13,080 bases of DNA, from NCBI GenBank assembly GCA_023145275.1, contig JAGLEB010000096.1, positions 1 to 13,080 of the forward strand, read 5' to 3'. The notes beneath the pieces are model-generated. The model made no database searches. It saw only the letters and a list, made by a program, of their open reading frames with translations, and had not been told where the DNA came from. The position numbers and the translations under genes were made by a program. The DNA is from Flavobacteriales bacterium. Lineage in GTDB: Bacteria > Bacteroidota > Bacteroidia > Flavobacteriales > JADGDT01. Positions 1 through 7,190 of this stretch are shown here, piece after piece. Numbering within the stretch: position 1 is the first letter of the stretch; every line of letters starts with the position of its first letter.

Positions 1-755
1 TAGTTTGATGTACCTGCTGCAGAGTGAATAGACCACTCAGGAGAAAGGATAGCTTGGTTGTTTTGTAACCACATGTGACGAGTTTCTTGTGGCTCACCCA
101 TGAAATGACAAACAGATTGGTCTTGAGGAACTTCGAAATAGAAGTAAGCCTCCATACGACGACTGTGAGTGTGAGCTGGCATTGTGTTCCATACAGAACC
201 TTCGTTAAGTTCAGTCATTCCCATTTGTAGTTGACATGTTTCAACTAGTCCACTTAAAATCATCTGATTGATTTTTCTCTCGTTTGAAGTTTTCAATGAA
301 CCTAGCTCTATCTTTTTAGCATCTGCAAGAGATACTTGTTTTGTAGGGTAAGTTGTGTGTGCATTAGCAGAGTTGAAGTAAAATAAAGCTCCTTCTCCTT
401 CGAAAAGAATCTCTTTTGCTCCTTTACCAACGTACAAAGCATCTTTGTAACCTAACTCGTAAGCTTTACCATCAACATAAACAGTACCTGCACCACCTAC
501 ATTAATAATTCCTAATTCTCTTCTTTCTAAGAAGTAATCTGCTTTTAAAGGCTCGATAGTTTCAAGAAGAAGTTTTTCTCCAGCTTGAGGCTTACAACCA
601 CCAACAATATATCTGTCGATCATTGAGTAAACCATGTTTACATTTCCTGCTTCGAAAAGATTATCTAAAAGAAATTCTTTTCTGATACGTGTAGTATCGT
701 AACTTTTGAAATCTTGTGGATGAGAGTTGTATCTCAATTCGTAATTAGTTGCCAT
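1..755 (-). CDS. kduI: 5-keto-4-deoxyuronate isomerase KduI (3' end outside window)
   Basis: This enzyme isomerises 5-keto-4-deoxyuronate (the open form of the unsaturated uronate released after lyase cleavage) to 2,5-diketo-3-deoxygluconate in the cytoplasm. The frame starts at the ATG at 755-753, begins MATNYELRYN, and stays open for 251 codons to the window edge. The family is about 280 residues, so roughly 28 residues are missing. The zinc-binding residues match E. coli KduI with an offset of one: His195 and His197 (in PAHTHSRRMEAYFYF), Glu202, and His244 (in WSIHS). It lies downstream of the LacI-family gene but is separated from it by a terminator and a candidate promoter carrying a CAATCGATTG palindrome. 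It is therefore probably expressed separately under the same regulator. It implies that unsaturated uronates are a product of this locus. Identity is read directly from the sequence motifs and is very likely. Confidence 0.95.
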   Translation of the reverse strand, partial: MATNYELRYNSHPQDFKSYDTTRIRKEFLLDNLFEAGNVNMVYSMIDRYIVGGCKPQAGEKLLLETIEPLKADYFLERRELGIINVGGAGTVYVDGKAYELGYKDALYVGKGAKEILFEGEGALFYFNSANAHTTYPTKQVSLADAKKIELGSLKTSNERKINQMILSGLVETCQLQMGMTELNEGSVWNTMPAHTHSRRMEAYFYFEVPQDQSVCHFMGEPQETRHMWLQNNQAILSPEWSIHSAAGTSN

Positions 756-790
756 CTTTATTTTTTATTTAAATTTTGTTATTTCTAATA

Positions 791-800
791 CAATCGATTG
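791..800. promoter_or_regulatory. Candidate LacI-family operator upstream of kduI
   Basis: The sequence is the perfect 10-bp palindrome CAATCGATTG with a central CpG, as expected for LacI-family operators. It lies one base downstream of the candidate -7 box of kduI, so it would overlap the transcription start. The identical palindrome occurs at 9829-9838. That the neighbouring LacI-family protein binds it is inferred. Confidence 0.6.
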
Positions 801-801
801 G

Positions 802-831
802 CAAGGTACTACAATTATTATTTTCTACAAA
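802..831 (-). promoter_or_regulatory. Candidate kduI promoter (Bacteroidota type)
   Basis: Read on the minus strand, TTTG (831-828) is followed after 19 bases by TACCTTG (808-802). This is close to the Bacteroidota consensus TTTG / TAnnTTTG but one T short in the -7 box. The leader to the kduI start would be about 40 bases. The match is imperfect, so confidence is moderate. Confidence 0.4.
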
Positions 832-907
832 AGAATAATCAAAGTATTTAATCAAGGCGAAAATACTATAAAGTATTGAATTTCAAGAATATATCGATAA
901 AATAAAA

Positions 908-953
908 TTGTTCCTTTTTTAACATATTATAAAACATGTTTAAAAAGGAACAA
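908..953 (-). terminator. Intrinsic terminator after the LacI-family gene
   Basis: An 18-bp inverted repeat with a single mismatch (arms 908-925 and 936-953) encloses a 10-base loop. On the minus strand it is followed by a T-rich stretch (TTTTATTTTAT). It lies 24 bases past the stop codon of the LacI-family gene and separates that gene from kduI. Confidence 0.75.
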
Positions 954-977
954 TGGCAAATTGAGTTACTAAAAAAA

Positions 978-2021
978 TTAATATTCTACTGCTAATTTCA
1001 TTGTAGTAGAACCCCTTACAATCAATTCTGGTTGAATAACAACAGTCTTACTCGATAACTGACCACTATATCCATCTTTAACAAAATCAAACAACATCTC
1101 AGATGAAGTCTTACCAATCTCGAATGGGTGTTGATCCACAGTTGTTAATCCTGGATTAATTATATCTGAAGCTGGCTCGTTTGAAAAACCTGCAATTGCA
1201 ATATCCTCAGGTACATTATAATCAGTTTTTTCAGATATATACTTCATTATTGCTAATGCAGTTACATCATTTACACACACAATTGCATCAGGAATATTGT
1301 TTTTATCTTCTAAAAATTCTTTCAGTGCTTCAACAGCTGTATCAGCATATAGCTCTATAGATTTAATATAGTTCTCTTCGTATTGAATACCATTATCAAA
1401 CATTGCATTTTTATATCCTAAACAACGCTCTTTATACATTGTAGATTCAAGATCACCGGCAAGATGAAATATCTTCTTTTTACCCTGCTTGATTAAATGT
1501 TCCGTTATCATATAAGTTGCTTTCCTATCGGCCAAAACTACTTTAGATAAATTAGAATTCTCGTAAAACCTATCAAATAAAACCACTGGTATTTTGTTTT
1601 CTACAAACTGATTAAGATGCTCTCCATCTCGTGTATCCTGAGTAGGAGATACTAACAATCCATCAACCCTATTCATGAACATACCATCTAGAATTTCCTT
1701 CTCTTTAGAAAACGAATCACGAGATTGGGAAATAATTACCCTATATCCTTTTTCTGATGCTACTTGCTCTATTCCATCAATAGCTTCAGAAAAGAAGTGT
1801 CTTGATATAAAAGGGACAACTACACCTATAGTCATAGTTTTGCTAGTTCTAAGATTAGAAGCTAATAGGTTACGTTGATAACCTAATTCTTTAGCCTTGG
1901 CTTTTACCCTTTCTTTAGTTTTAGCACCAACTCGAGGACTATCACTGAGGGCCCTAGAAACAGTTGAACTATCTATTCCTAATTCCCTAGCTAAATCGTG
2001 TATTGTAATATTCCTTTTCAA
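978..2021 (-). CDS. LacI/GalR-family transcriptional regulator
   Basis: This is a 347-residue DNA-binding regulator of normal family length. Residues 5-50 form the LacI helix-turn-helix (ITIHDLARELGIDSSTVSRAL), followed by the hinge helix around residues 51-62 (NLLASNLRTSKT) with the conserved Leu at 57. From TIGVVVP (64-70) onward is a periplasmic-binding-protein-like sugar-sensing domain. It includes the motifs VDGLLVSP (119-126), PVVLFDR (145-151), CVND (249-252) and AIAGFSNEP (275-283), and closes with QPELIVRGSTT. The gene follows the symporter gene after 151 bases and precedes kduI. It is the obvious candidate for binding the CAATCGATTG sites in front of the rhamnosidase operon and kduI. 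Its effector is unknown, probably a sugar or sugar phosphate from the pathway. Family assignment is secure; target and ligand are inferred. Confidence 0.95.
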   Translation of the reverse strand: MKRNITIHDLARELGIDSSTVSRALSDSPRVGAKTKERVKAKAKELGYQRNLLASNLRTSKTMTIGVVVPFISRHFFSEAIDGIEQVASEKGYRVIISQSRDSFSKEKEILDGMFMNRVDGLLVSPTQDTRDGEHLNQFVENKIPVVLFDRFYENSNLSKVVLADRKATYMITEHLIKQGKKKIFHLAGDLESTMYKERCLGYKNAMFDNGIQYEENYIKSIELYADTAVEALKEFLEDKNNIPDAIVCVNDVTALAIMKYISEKTDYNVPEDIAIAGFSNEPASDIINPGLTTVDQHPFEIGKTSSEMLFDFVKDGYSGQLSSKTVVIQPELIVRGSTTMKLAVEY

Positions 2022-2060
2022 AATATAATATTTTTAAATTGAGTTAGTTAAAACGGCTAC

Positions 2061-2088
2061 TGAACGATTGACCATTAAGGCAAAAGTA
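2061..2088 (-). promoter_or_regulatory. Possible promoter and imperfect operator of the LacI-family gene
   Basis: On the minus strand TACTTTTG (2088-2081) matches the TAnnTTTG -7 consensus, but no TTTG element is seen at the right distance upstream. Ten bases further downstream is CAATCGTTCA (2070-2061), which keeps the CAATCG half of the palindrome found at the other two promoters. This would be consistent with weak autoregulation. It is a suggestion only. Confidence 0.3.
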
Positions 2089-2172
2089 TGTTTTTTTTTA
2101 TAAAAATTTTCATTACACTTTATTAATGCTTCAATAAAACAATAATCAGTATAATTAAGTGACATATTGTTA

Positions 2173-3894
2173 TTATATAGATAATTCTCTCCTAGCTTTT
2201 AATTCCTCTTCAATATTATCCATAGTATCATTATCTAGTTTATAGAAACTCATTAGGATTGCAACAATTATACTTCCAGCTGCAGGAATTAAACTCACCA
2301 TCAATAGAATTCCATTTATTGATTCATCAGATTGAGTTGTATTTGCTTCAAATCCATAAGCATATAATATCCAACCTATAAGAGCTGCTCCAATAGTAAA
2401 TCCAAATTTTTGAGCCATTGTTGAAGCTGACATAATTAAGCCAGTAGCACGTCTATTATTCTTCCATTCAGAATAACTTGCAGTATCAGTATACATAGCA
2501 AACAAGATTGGTGCAGGTGGTCCCATAGCAAAACTTACAATTATATTAAGAGCAAATATCAATCCTATATCTGACTTATCTACAAAGAAGAACATTGCTG
2601 TAAAAACACCTGTTACTAACTGGGCTACAATAAAAACTTTCTTTTTACCAAACCTGTTAGTCATTTTCTCTGTAAGAGATATAGAAATAATTCCGAATAT
2701 AGATCCTAGAACTAAGAAAGGTCCTGCCAATGATACGTCTTCTATATAGTATTTGAAATAATACATTATAGAACCAAATTTAATAGCAACATATACTAAA
2801 CTTATTACACCCACAGCTAACAATATCAACCAAGGAGTATTACCTATTAAGTCTTTAAAGTCATCTTTAATATTTGTTTTCTGTTCTTTAGGAGGAGAAA
2901 CCCTTTCTTTAGTTGAATAAAAAGTTGTTAAGAACATTATCACTGCCATAATACCAAATACAATCATTGTTCCTTGGTAACCCTTAGCTTCATTAACAAC
3001 AACTACATCTAATTTCACAGAAGATATGTCCTTGTCAAAATACTTTTCAGGGTTTATTGTATAAGTACCAAATCCTTCTTCAAGATGTAAAACATCTGTA
3101 GATGCATCTACTTCATCCTTAAACTCTTTTCTATAAACAACTACTGTTAACTTCTCTTCTACTTCTCCTGCTTCTTTAGTGTCAAATGAGATTTTTCGTA
3201 AAAAATTTCTAAACTCACTTGAATTAGCATCTGATGCATCTAGTCCAAAATCTGCTTTCATTATCAATTTAGATGAGCCTACACCATTCTCGGTAAGTAC
3301 AATTTGATTTTTATTCGATTCTGCCGAAAACACATCTGTATTGTCCCCTCCTATAGTGGTTACTAATGGTAACGTTAAAGCTTGAACTAATAATCCTCCA
3401 GAGAAAGCAAACATAAATCTATATTGCGAAAAACTTGCTCGCTGTTTTGGACTCGCCGAAATAACACCCATCAAAGATGAATAAGGGATGTTTATTGCAG
3501 TATATACCATCATCATAAGTGTATATGTGATATATGCATATACTATTTTACCTGTTAACCCAAAATCTGGAGTTGTAAAAGTTAATACCCCAATTAGAGC
3601 AAACGGTAAGGCTAGCCATAATATATAAGGACGAAATTTACCCCATTTGGTATTTGTGCGATCGGCAATAATACCCATCATAGGATCGTTAAGTGAATCC
3701 CAAATTTTTGTAATCAAGAACATTGTTCCTACTACAGCTGCAGGAATACCAAAAATATCAGTATAAAAATACATTTGGAAAATCAGCATTGTATTCCAAA
3801 CAAGGTTTGATGCCGTATCTCCTAGAGCAAAACCAATTTTCTCTTTTATCGATATATTTTCCTCTATATCTATATTATGCTTTTCTGAACTCAT
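2173..3894 (-). CDS. GPH-family sugar:cation symporter with a large periplasmic insert
   Basis: This is an inner-membrane glycoside-pentoside-hexuronide:cation symporter (MFS, MelB-like) of 573 residues with about 12 hydrophobic segments. The family signature is at residues 63-91: KIWDSLNDPMMGIIADR, then GKFRPYIL. Asp66 and Asp70 correspond to the cation-site Asp pair of MelB. It is about 110 residues longer than typical members of roughly 460. The extra length lies at about residues 185-305 (nucleotides about 2983-3342), between the fifth and sixth membrane segments, which the usual topology places in the periplasm. The insert is polar and strand-rich. The gene lies downstream of the GH94 gene and probably imports the oligosaccharide that the operon's cytoplasmic enzymes degrade. 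The transported sugar cannot be read from the sequence. Confidence 0.9.
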   Translation of the reverse strand: MSSEKHNIDIEENISIKEKIGFALGDTASNLVWNTMLIFQMYFYTDIFGIPAAVVGTMFLITKIWDSLNDPMMGIIADRTNTKWGKFRPYILWLALPFALIGVLTFTTPDFGLTGKIVYAYITYTLMMMVYTAINIPYSSLMGVISASPKQRASFSQYRFMFAFSGGLLVQALTLPLVTTIGGDNTDVFSAESNKNQIVLTENGVGSSKLIMKADFGLDASDANSSEFRNFLRKISFDTKEAGEVEEKLTVVVYRKEFKDEVDASTDVLHLEEGFGTYTINPEKYFDKDISSVKLDVVVVNEAKGYQGTMIVFGIMAVIMFLTTFYSTKERVSPPKEQKTNIKDDFKDLIGNTPWLILLAVGVISLVYVAIKFGSIMYYFKYYIEDVSLAGPFLVLGSIFGIISISLTEKMTNRFGKKKVFIVAQLVTGVFTAMFFFVDKSDIGLIFALNIIVSFAMGPPAPILFAMYTDTASYSEWKNNRRATGLIMSASTMAQKFGFTIGAALIGWILYAYGFEANTTQSDESINGILLMVSLIPAAGSIIVAILMSFYKLDNDTMDNIEEELKARRELSI

Positions 3895-3910
3895 ATAATT
3901 TTAAATTATG

Positions 3911-3993
3911 TTGCTAGTTACATGTTGCTTGTTACTAGTTATTCTCAGTGTCTTAAAGATTTCTGAGAAAAACTAGTAACTGGCAACTAGCAA
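3911..3993. repeat. Long imperfect inverted repeat between the phosphorylase and symporter genes
   Basis: The left arm (3911-3948) and right arm (3963-3993) are reverse complements over three blocks: TTGCTAGTT, TTACTAGTT and TTCTCAG (one mismatch in the joined region). Unequal internal bulges separate the blocks and the loop is 14 bases. Within the arms, short GTTAC/GTTGC/CTAGTT units recur, which looks like a dispersed intergenic element rather than a simple terminator. In the mRNA it would fold into a hairpin ending 16 bases before the symporter start codon. It has no U-tract. It could be a REP-like element, an RNA processing or stability signal, or a partial attenuator. Confidence 0.6.
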
Positions 3994-4012
3994 CCAATTA
4001 AATTGATCTTAA

Positions 4013-6307
4013 CTATTTTTTTTCTATTTGAAAATCTACAGTAACTTCTTTTTTACCAAATCCTGCAGTTGGCACTTCAATAAAGGAATCAGCTTGTTCT
4101 ACACCATCAACCAACACTTTTTGAGTATCACCTTTTTTTACATTGATTTTGAATATTGTCCCTCTAAAATCTCTTTCGAAAGACAATTCATTCCACTCCG
4201 AAGGTAATTGTGGATCTATGTTGAAACCATTGATATCTCTTTTAAATCCTAAAAGATTATCGAAACAGTTAAGCATATTCCAAGCAACAGTACCTGTTCT
4301 CCAAGGATCATCAGAAACATGTCTTTTACGTAGTGACGATGGCCCTGTATAACCATTAGGTTGAGCATAAGGCTCTGATCTTTCGGCTGAAGGAAGAATC
4401 CTTTTAAATGTTTCAAAAGCTTTATCGTTTCTACCGGCTGCATAGTCAGCTGCAATCTTAAATGATGCTGCATGACAATATACGTTTCCATTGGTAAAAT
4501 TACCTTCAGGTATTCCTGTAAGCGAACCAATATCTTTGTTATACTTTGTAAAAGGAGGCCAGTTATGTACAGGTCCAACTTTTGTATCAACCATTGGTTC
4601 AACTTTCTTCATTATTTGCTCATACTTATCGGCATCAATAATACCTGCTAGTACGGCCCACGATTGTGGATTAATAAATACTTGTCCTTCTTCTGAAGCA
4701 TTATCTCCTACTTTATTACCTGCATCTGTAAATGCATAAATAAAGTGATCTTCGTCCCATCCGTGCTTAAGTATATTTTTCTTTATCTCGTTATATCTAG
4801 TAGCGCACTGCTCTTCTATTTTCTTATCACCTTTCCAAACTGCTATTTCTTCTACAACTTTCAAAGCTCTTGCAAATGCAATACTCATCCAAACTCCTTC
4901 TCCTTTTCCTTGTGCACCTACTTTATCCATTAGGTCATTCCAGTCGCCATGTCTTATAAGGGCTAAACCTTTTTCTCCTCTATCGTTCCATAGAAAATCT
5001 AAAGCTCTAAGGTTATGTTCCCAAATTGTATCTTCTCCACTATCAGAGTATTTAACTACTCTGTCTAGCATAGAAAGATCTCCAGTTTCGCGAAGCAACG
5101 AGTATGTTGCGTGACTTATCCATGTTGGAGAATCAGAATAATGCTTATCTGCTGCAGCAACTTCCATTGATCTAACTCTGAAAGCTCTTGGGCAGAATCC
5201 GCTGTTTTTCTGGTTTATAAGTGCTTTTTCTAACATTGATAAAGCTCTATCAGGATCAATAATTGCAATACCTGCAGAATCTTGAAGCGTGTCTCTATAT
5301 CCTTTGAAATAAAATCTTGCCCAATCTGACATAAGATATAATTGATGCTTTAACCAAATATTGAAAAGGTTATTAAAATCAGCATCAGGAGTATCTATTT
5401 TATTAAGTCCTAGTCTTGAAAGATTGTCATTCTTAATGATTTCTAGCTCTTGGTCTATTAGCTCACTATTTGCATAAAGTGCAGTAAATTCATCAGCCTC
5501 TTTCTCGTCAAAAACAACACCCATTACTATATTTATACGCTGCTCAGCTCCACTCTCTAAACTTAGATTGTGTTGTAATGCAGAAACCATAAATTCAGCA
5601 GATGCTGTACTGTCTGTTAACTGCCCATCGATAATACACTTCGGTAAATCAAAACCAAGATCATGACCTAGAAACTCATCTCTACTTACATCATGATGAT
5701 CGTAAGGAACATCAGTATAAGTAAATGCACGGTACTTCTCTGTCATTACACTAACAGATCTGTTTCTAAAATATAATCTCTGTTTTTCTTTCTGAGGATA
5801 TGCATCAACAGCAGTTTGATAACCGTATGTTAAGTTTACCCCATCTAGAATAACTTTTGCTACGTTAAATACAGATATATCGCGTTTTCTTCCAGATTCG
5901 TTGGCTACAGTAACAGACCAAATCTCTCCCGACTCTTTACGAGGTACAAAAATTTGAAAAGTTACTTTAATACCATTCTTCTTACTTTCAAGAGTTGTAT
6001 ATCCAAGTCCATGAGTACAGCTATATTCATCTAGCTCGATTCTTGTAGAGTGATATGCTGCAGACCATACTTCTCCTGTTTCGTTATCTCTTATATATAT
6101 ATTTCTTGGTCCAGTACGATCGTCCTGCTTTCCAAAAAGATTAGTCAGGACTCCATCTTCATTCTGGTATAGAGAGAAACCATTAAGGTTTTGTCCTACA
6201 CTAGCCATATATGTTGGATTCCATAAAAAGTTAAACCAATCTCTAGGTGGTCTAGGATCAGTAATTTTGTATTCTCTTCCTCCGTCTGTGAAATTTCCGT
6301 AATTCAT
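4013..6307 (-). CDS. GH94 family glycoside phosphorylase, substrate unknown
   Basis: This is a 764-residue cytoplasmic inverting phosphorylase, with no signal peptide. GH94 enzymes split a beta-glycosidic bond with phosphate to give an alpha-sugar 1-phosphate. The N-terminal beta-sandwich starts with YGNFTDGGREYKITDP (3-18), as in cellobiose-type and cellobionate-type phosphorylases. The (alpha/alpha)6 barrel carries GYRDTLQDSAG (336-346) for sugar binding, HGDWNDLMDKVGAQGKGEGVW (453-473) with the probable catalytic Asp458, NGNVYCHAASF (606-616), and RTGTVAWNM (670-678), where Thr671-Gly672 match the phosphate-binding pair. Length is usual for the family. It begins 28 bases after the esterase stop codon. 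The acceptor-side motifs do not clearly match cellobiose, chitobiose or cellobionate phosphorylases, so specificity is open. Context with a rhamnosidase, an esterase and KduI suggests a beta-glucoside of rhamnose, glucose or a uronic acid. Family secure, substrate inferred. Confidence 0.88.
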   Translation of the reverse strand: MNYGNFTDGGREYKITDPRPPRDWFNFLWNPTYMASVGQNLNGFSLYQNEDGVLTNLFGKQDDRTGPRNIYIRDNETGEVWSAAYHSTRIELDEYSCTHGLGYTTLESKKNGIKVTFQIFVPRKESGEIWSVTVANESGRKRDISVFNVAKVILDGVNLTYGYQTAVDAYPQKEKQRLYFRNRSVSVMTEKYRAFTYTDVPYDHHDVSRDEFLGHDLGFDLPKCIIDGQLTDSTASAEFMVSALQHNLSLESGAEQRINIVMGVVFDEKEADEFTALYANSELIDQELEIIKNDNLSRLGLNKIDTPDADFNNLFNIWLKHQLYLMSDWARFYFKGYRDTLQDSAGIAIIDPDRALSMLEKALINQKNSGFCPRAFRVRSMEVAAADKHYSDSPTWISHATYSLLRETGDLSMLDRVVKYSDSGEDTIWEHNLRALDFLWNDRGEKGLALIRHGDWNDLMDKVGAQGKGEGVWMSIAFARALKVVEEIAVWKGDKKIEEQCATRYNEIKKNILKHGWDEDHFIYAFTDAGNKVGDNASEEGQVFINPQSWAVLAGIIDADKYEQIMKKVEPMVDTKVGPVHNWPPFTKYNKDIGSLTGIPEGNFTNGNVYCHAASFKIAADYAAGRNDKAFETFKRILPSAERSEPYAQPNGYTGPSSLRKRHVSDDPWRTGTVAWNMLNCFDNLLGFKRDINGFNIDPQLPSEWNELSFERDFRGTIFKINVKKGDTQKVLVDGVEQADSFIEVPTAGFGKKEVTVDFQIEKK

Positions 6308-6335
6308 AATTATATTCTTTATTTTTTTCGTTTGT

Positions 6336-7190
6336 TTATTTTCTATTCTTCAACCATGCTATGCACAAATTCTTCCATGCTTCAACACTTCCTTGTCCGT
6401 TTGCCAACGAAAACCCATGTTCGCCATTTTGGAAAACATGAAGTTCTGCATCAACTTTATTCTTAATCAGCTCTCTGTAAAAAGCAATACTATTTTCTAC
6501 AGGTACAACATCGTCATCTGATGAATGAAGTAAAAATGTAGGAGGCGTATCCTTTGTAATATGCTTCTCACTTGAGTAATACTCCATTTTTTCTTTATCA
6601 AGATTTTCTCCCATAAAGAAATACCTTGATCCATCGTGAGTGAAATCTGCACTCATAGAGATTACAGGATAAACAAGTAAAGTAAAATCAGGTCTTGCAC
6701 TCAGCAAGTCGATATTATCTTTAGCTCCCAAAACACTTTCGCTATAGTGAGTTGCTAACGTTGAAGCAAGGTGTCCTCCAGCTGAAAAACCCATTACTCC
6801 AATATTATCTTTATCAATATTCCACTCTTCTGCATTTGCTCTAATTATTCTCATTGCTCTTGCAGCATCTAGTAATGGCGATTTCTCCCTATCAATATTA
6901 CTTTTGCCGTGTGGCAAACGATATTTAAGAACTATGGCTGATATTCCATACGAGTTGAACCACTTTGCTACATCACTACCTTCCCATACATCTACAATAA
7001 CTTCGTAACCCCCTCCTGGAATAATAAGAACAGCTTGTCCATTACTATTTTTCTGCGATGGCAAGTAAACTGACATTTCCGGATTATAAACTAAAGTAGA
7101 AATCTCAAGACCATCTCTAAATGTCTCAACATTAACTTCGCCAGCTTCCTTATAATTAGGAATGTCTTTGTCCCACAGAGGTATTGTCAT
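6336..7190 (-). CDS. Alpha/beta-hydrolase carbohydrate esterase (acetylesterase-like)
   Basis: This 284-residue protein has the alpha/beta-hydrolase fold of the BD-FAE / acetylxylan-esterase-like group. The oxyanion strand is LIIPGGGYE (55-63). The nucleophile elbow is GFSAGGH (134-140) with Ser136. The acid lies in HSSDDDVVP (222-230), probably Asp226, and the base is His258 in GEHGFS. No signal peptide is present, so it should act in the cytoplasm on an imported acylated oligosaccharide. Its ATG overlaps the stop codon of the rhamnosidase gene by one base (TAATG), which indicates translational coupling. The likely reaction is removal of acetyl or similar ester groups that would block the glycosidase or phosphorylase. 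The exact acyl group and sugar are not determinable from sequence. Confidence 0.85.
   Translation of the reverse strand: MTIPLWDKDIPNYKEAGEVNVETFRDGLEISTLVYNPEMSVYLPSQKNSNGQAVLIIPGGGYEVIVDVWEGSDVAKWFNSYGISAIVLKYRLPHGKSNIDREKSPLLDAARAMRIIRANAEEWNIDKDNIGVMGFSAGGHLASTLATHYSESVLGAKDNIDLLSARPDFTLLVYPVISMSADFTHDGSRYFFMGENLDKEKMEYYSSEKHITKDTPPTFLLHSSDDDVVPVENSIAFYRELIKNKVDAELHVFQNGEHGFSLANGQGSVEAWKNLCIAWLKNRK

Noticed and set aside
891..900. ATATCGATAA as a third operator
   Set aside because: It shares only the ATCGAT core, lacks the CAA/TTG flanks of the other two sites, and lies in the terminator tail of the LacI-family gene, not in a promoter.
1675..1878. Short plus-strand open frames throughout the window (for example 1675-1878, 4491-4739, 8820-9068, 12075-12308)
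   Set aside because: All lie antisense to well-supported genes and show no family motifs; they are explained by the AT-rich codon pattern of the true strand.
2116..2142. A possible terminator between the symporter and LacI-family genes
   Set aside because: The only pairing seen is about six A/T pairs (TTTATT/AATAAA) without a GC stem, too weak to call.
4249..4602. A 117-codon minus-strand frame inside the GH94 gene
   Set aside because: It overlaps conserved GH94 catalytic-domain sequence in another frame, has an unnatural Leu/Gln/Ile-rich composition, and shows no recognisable domain.
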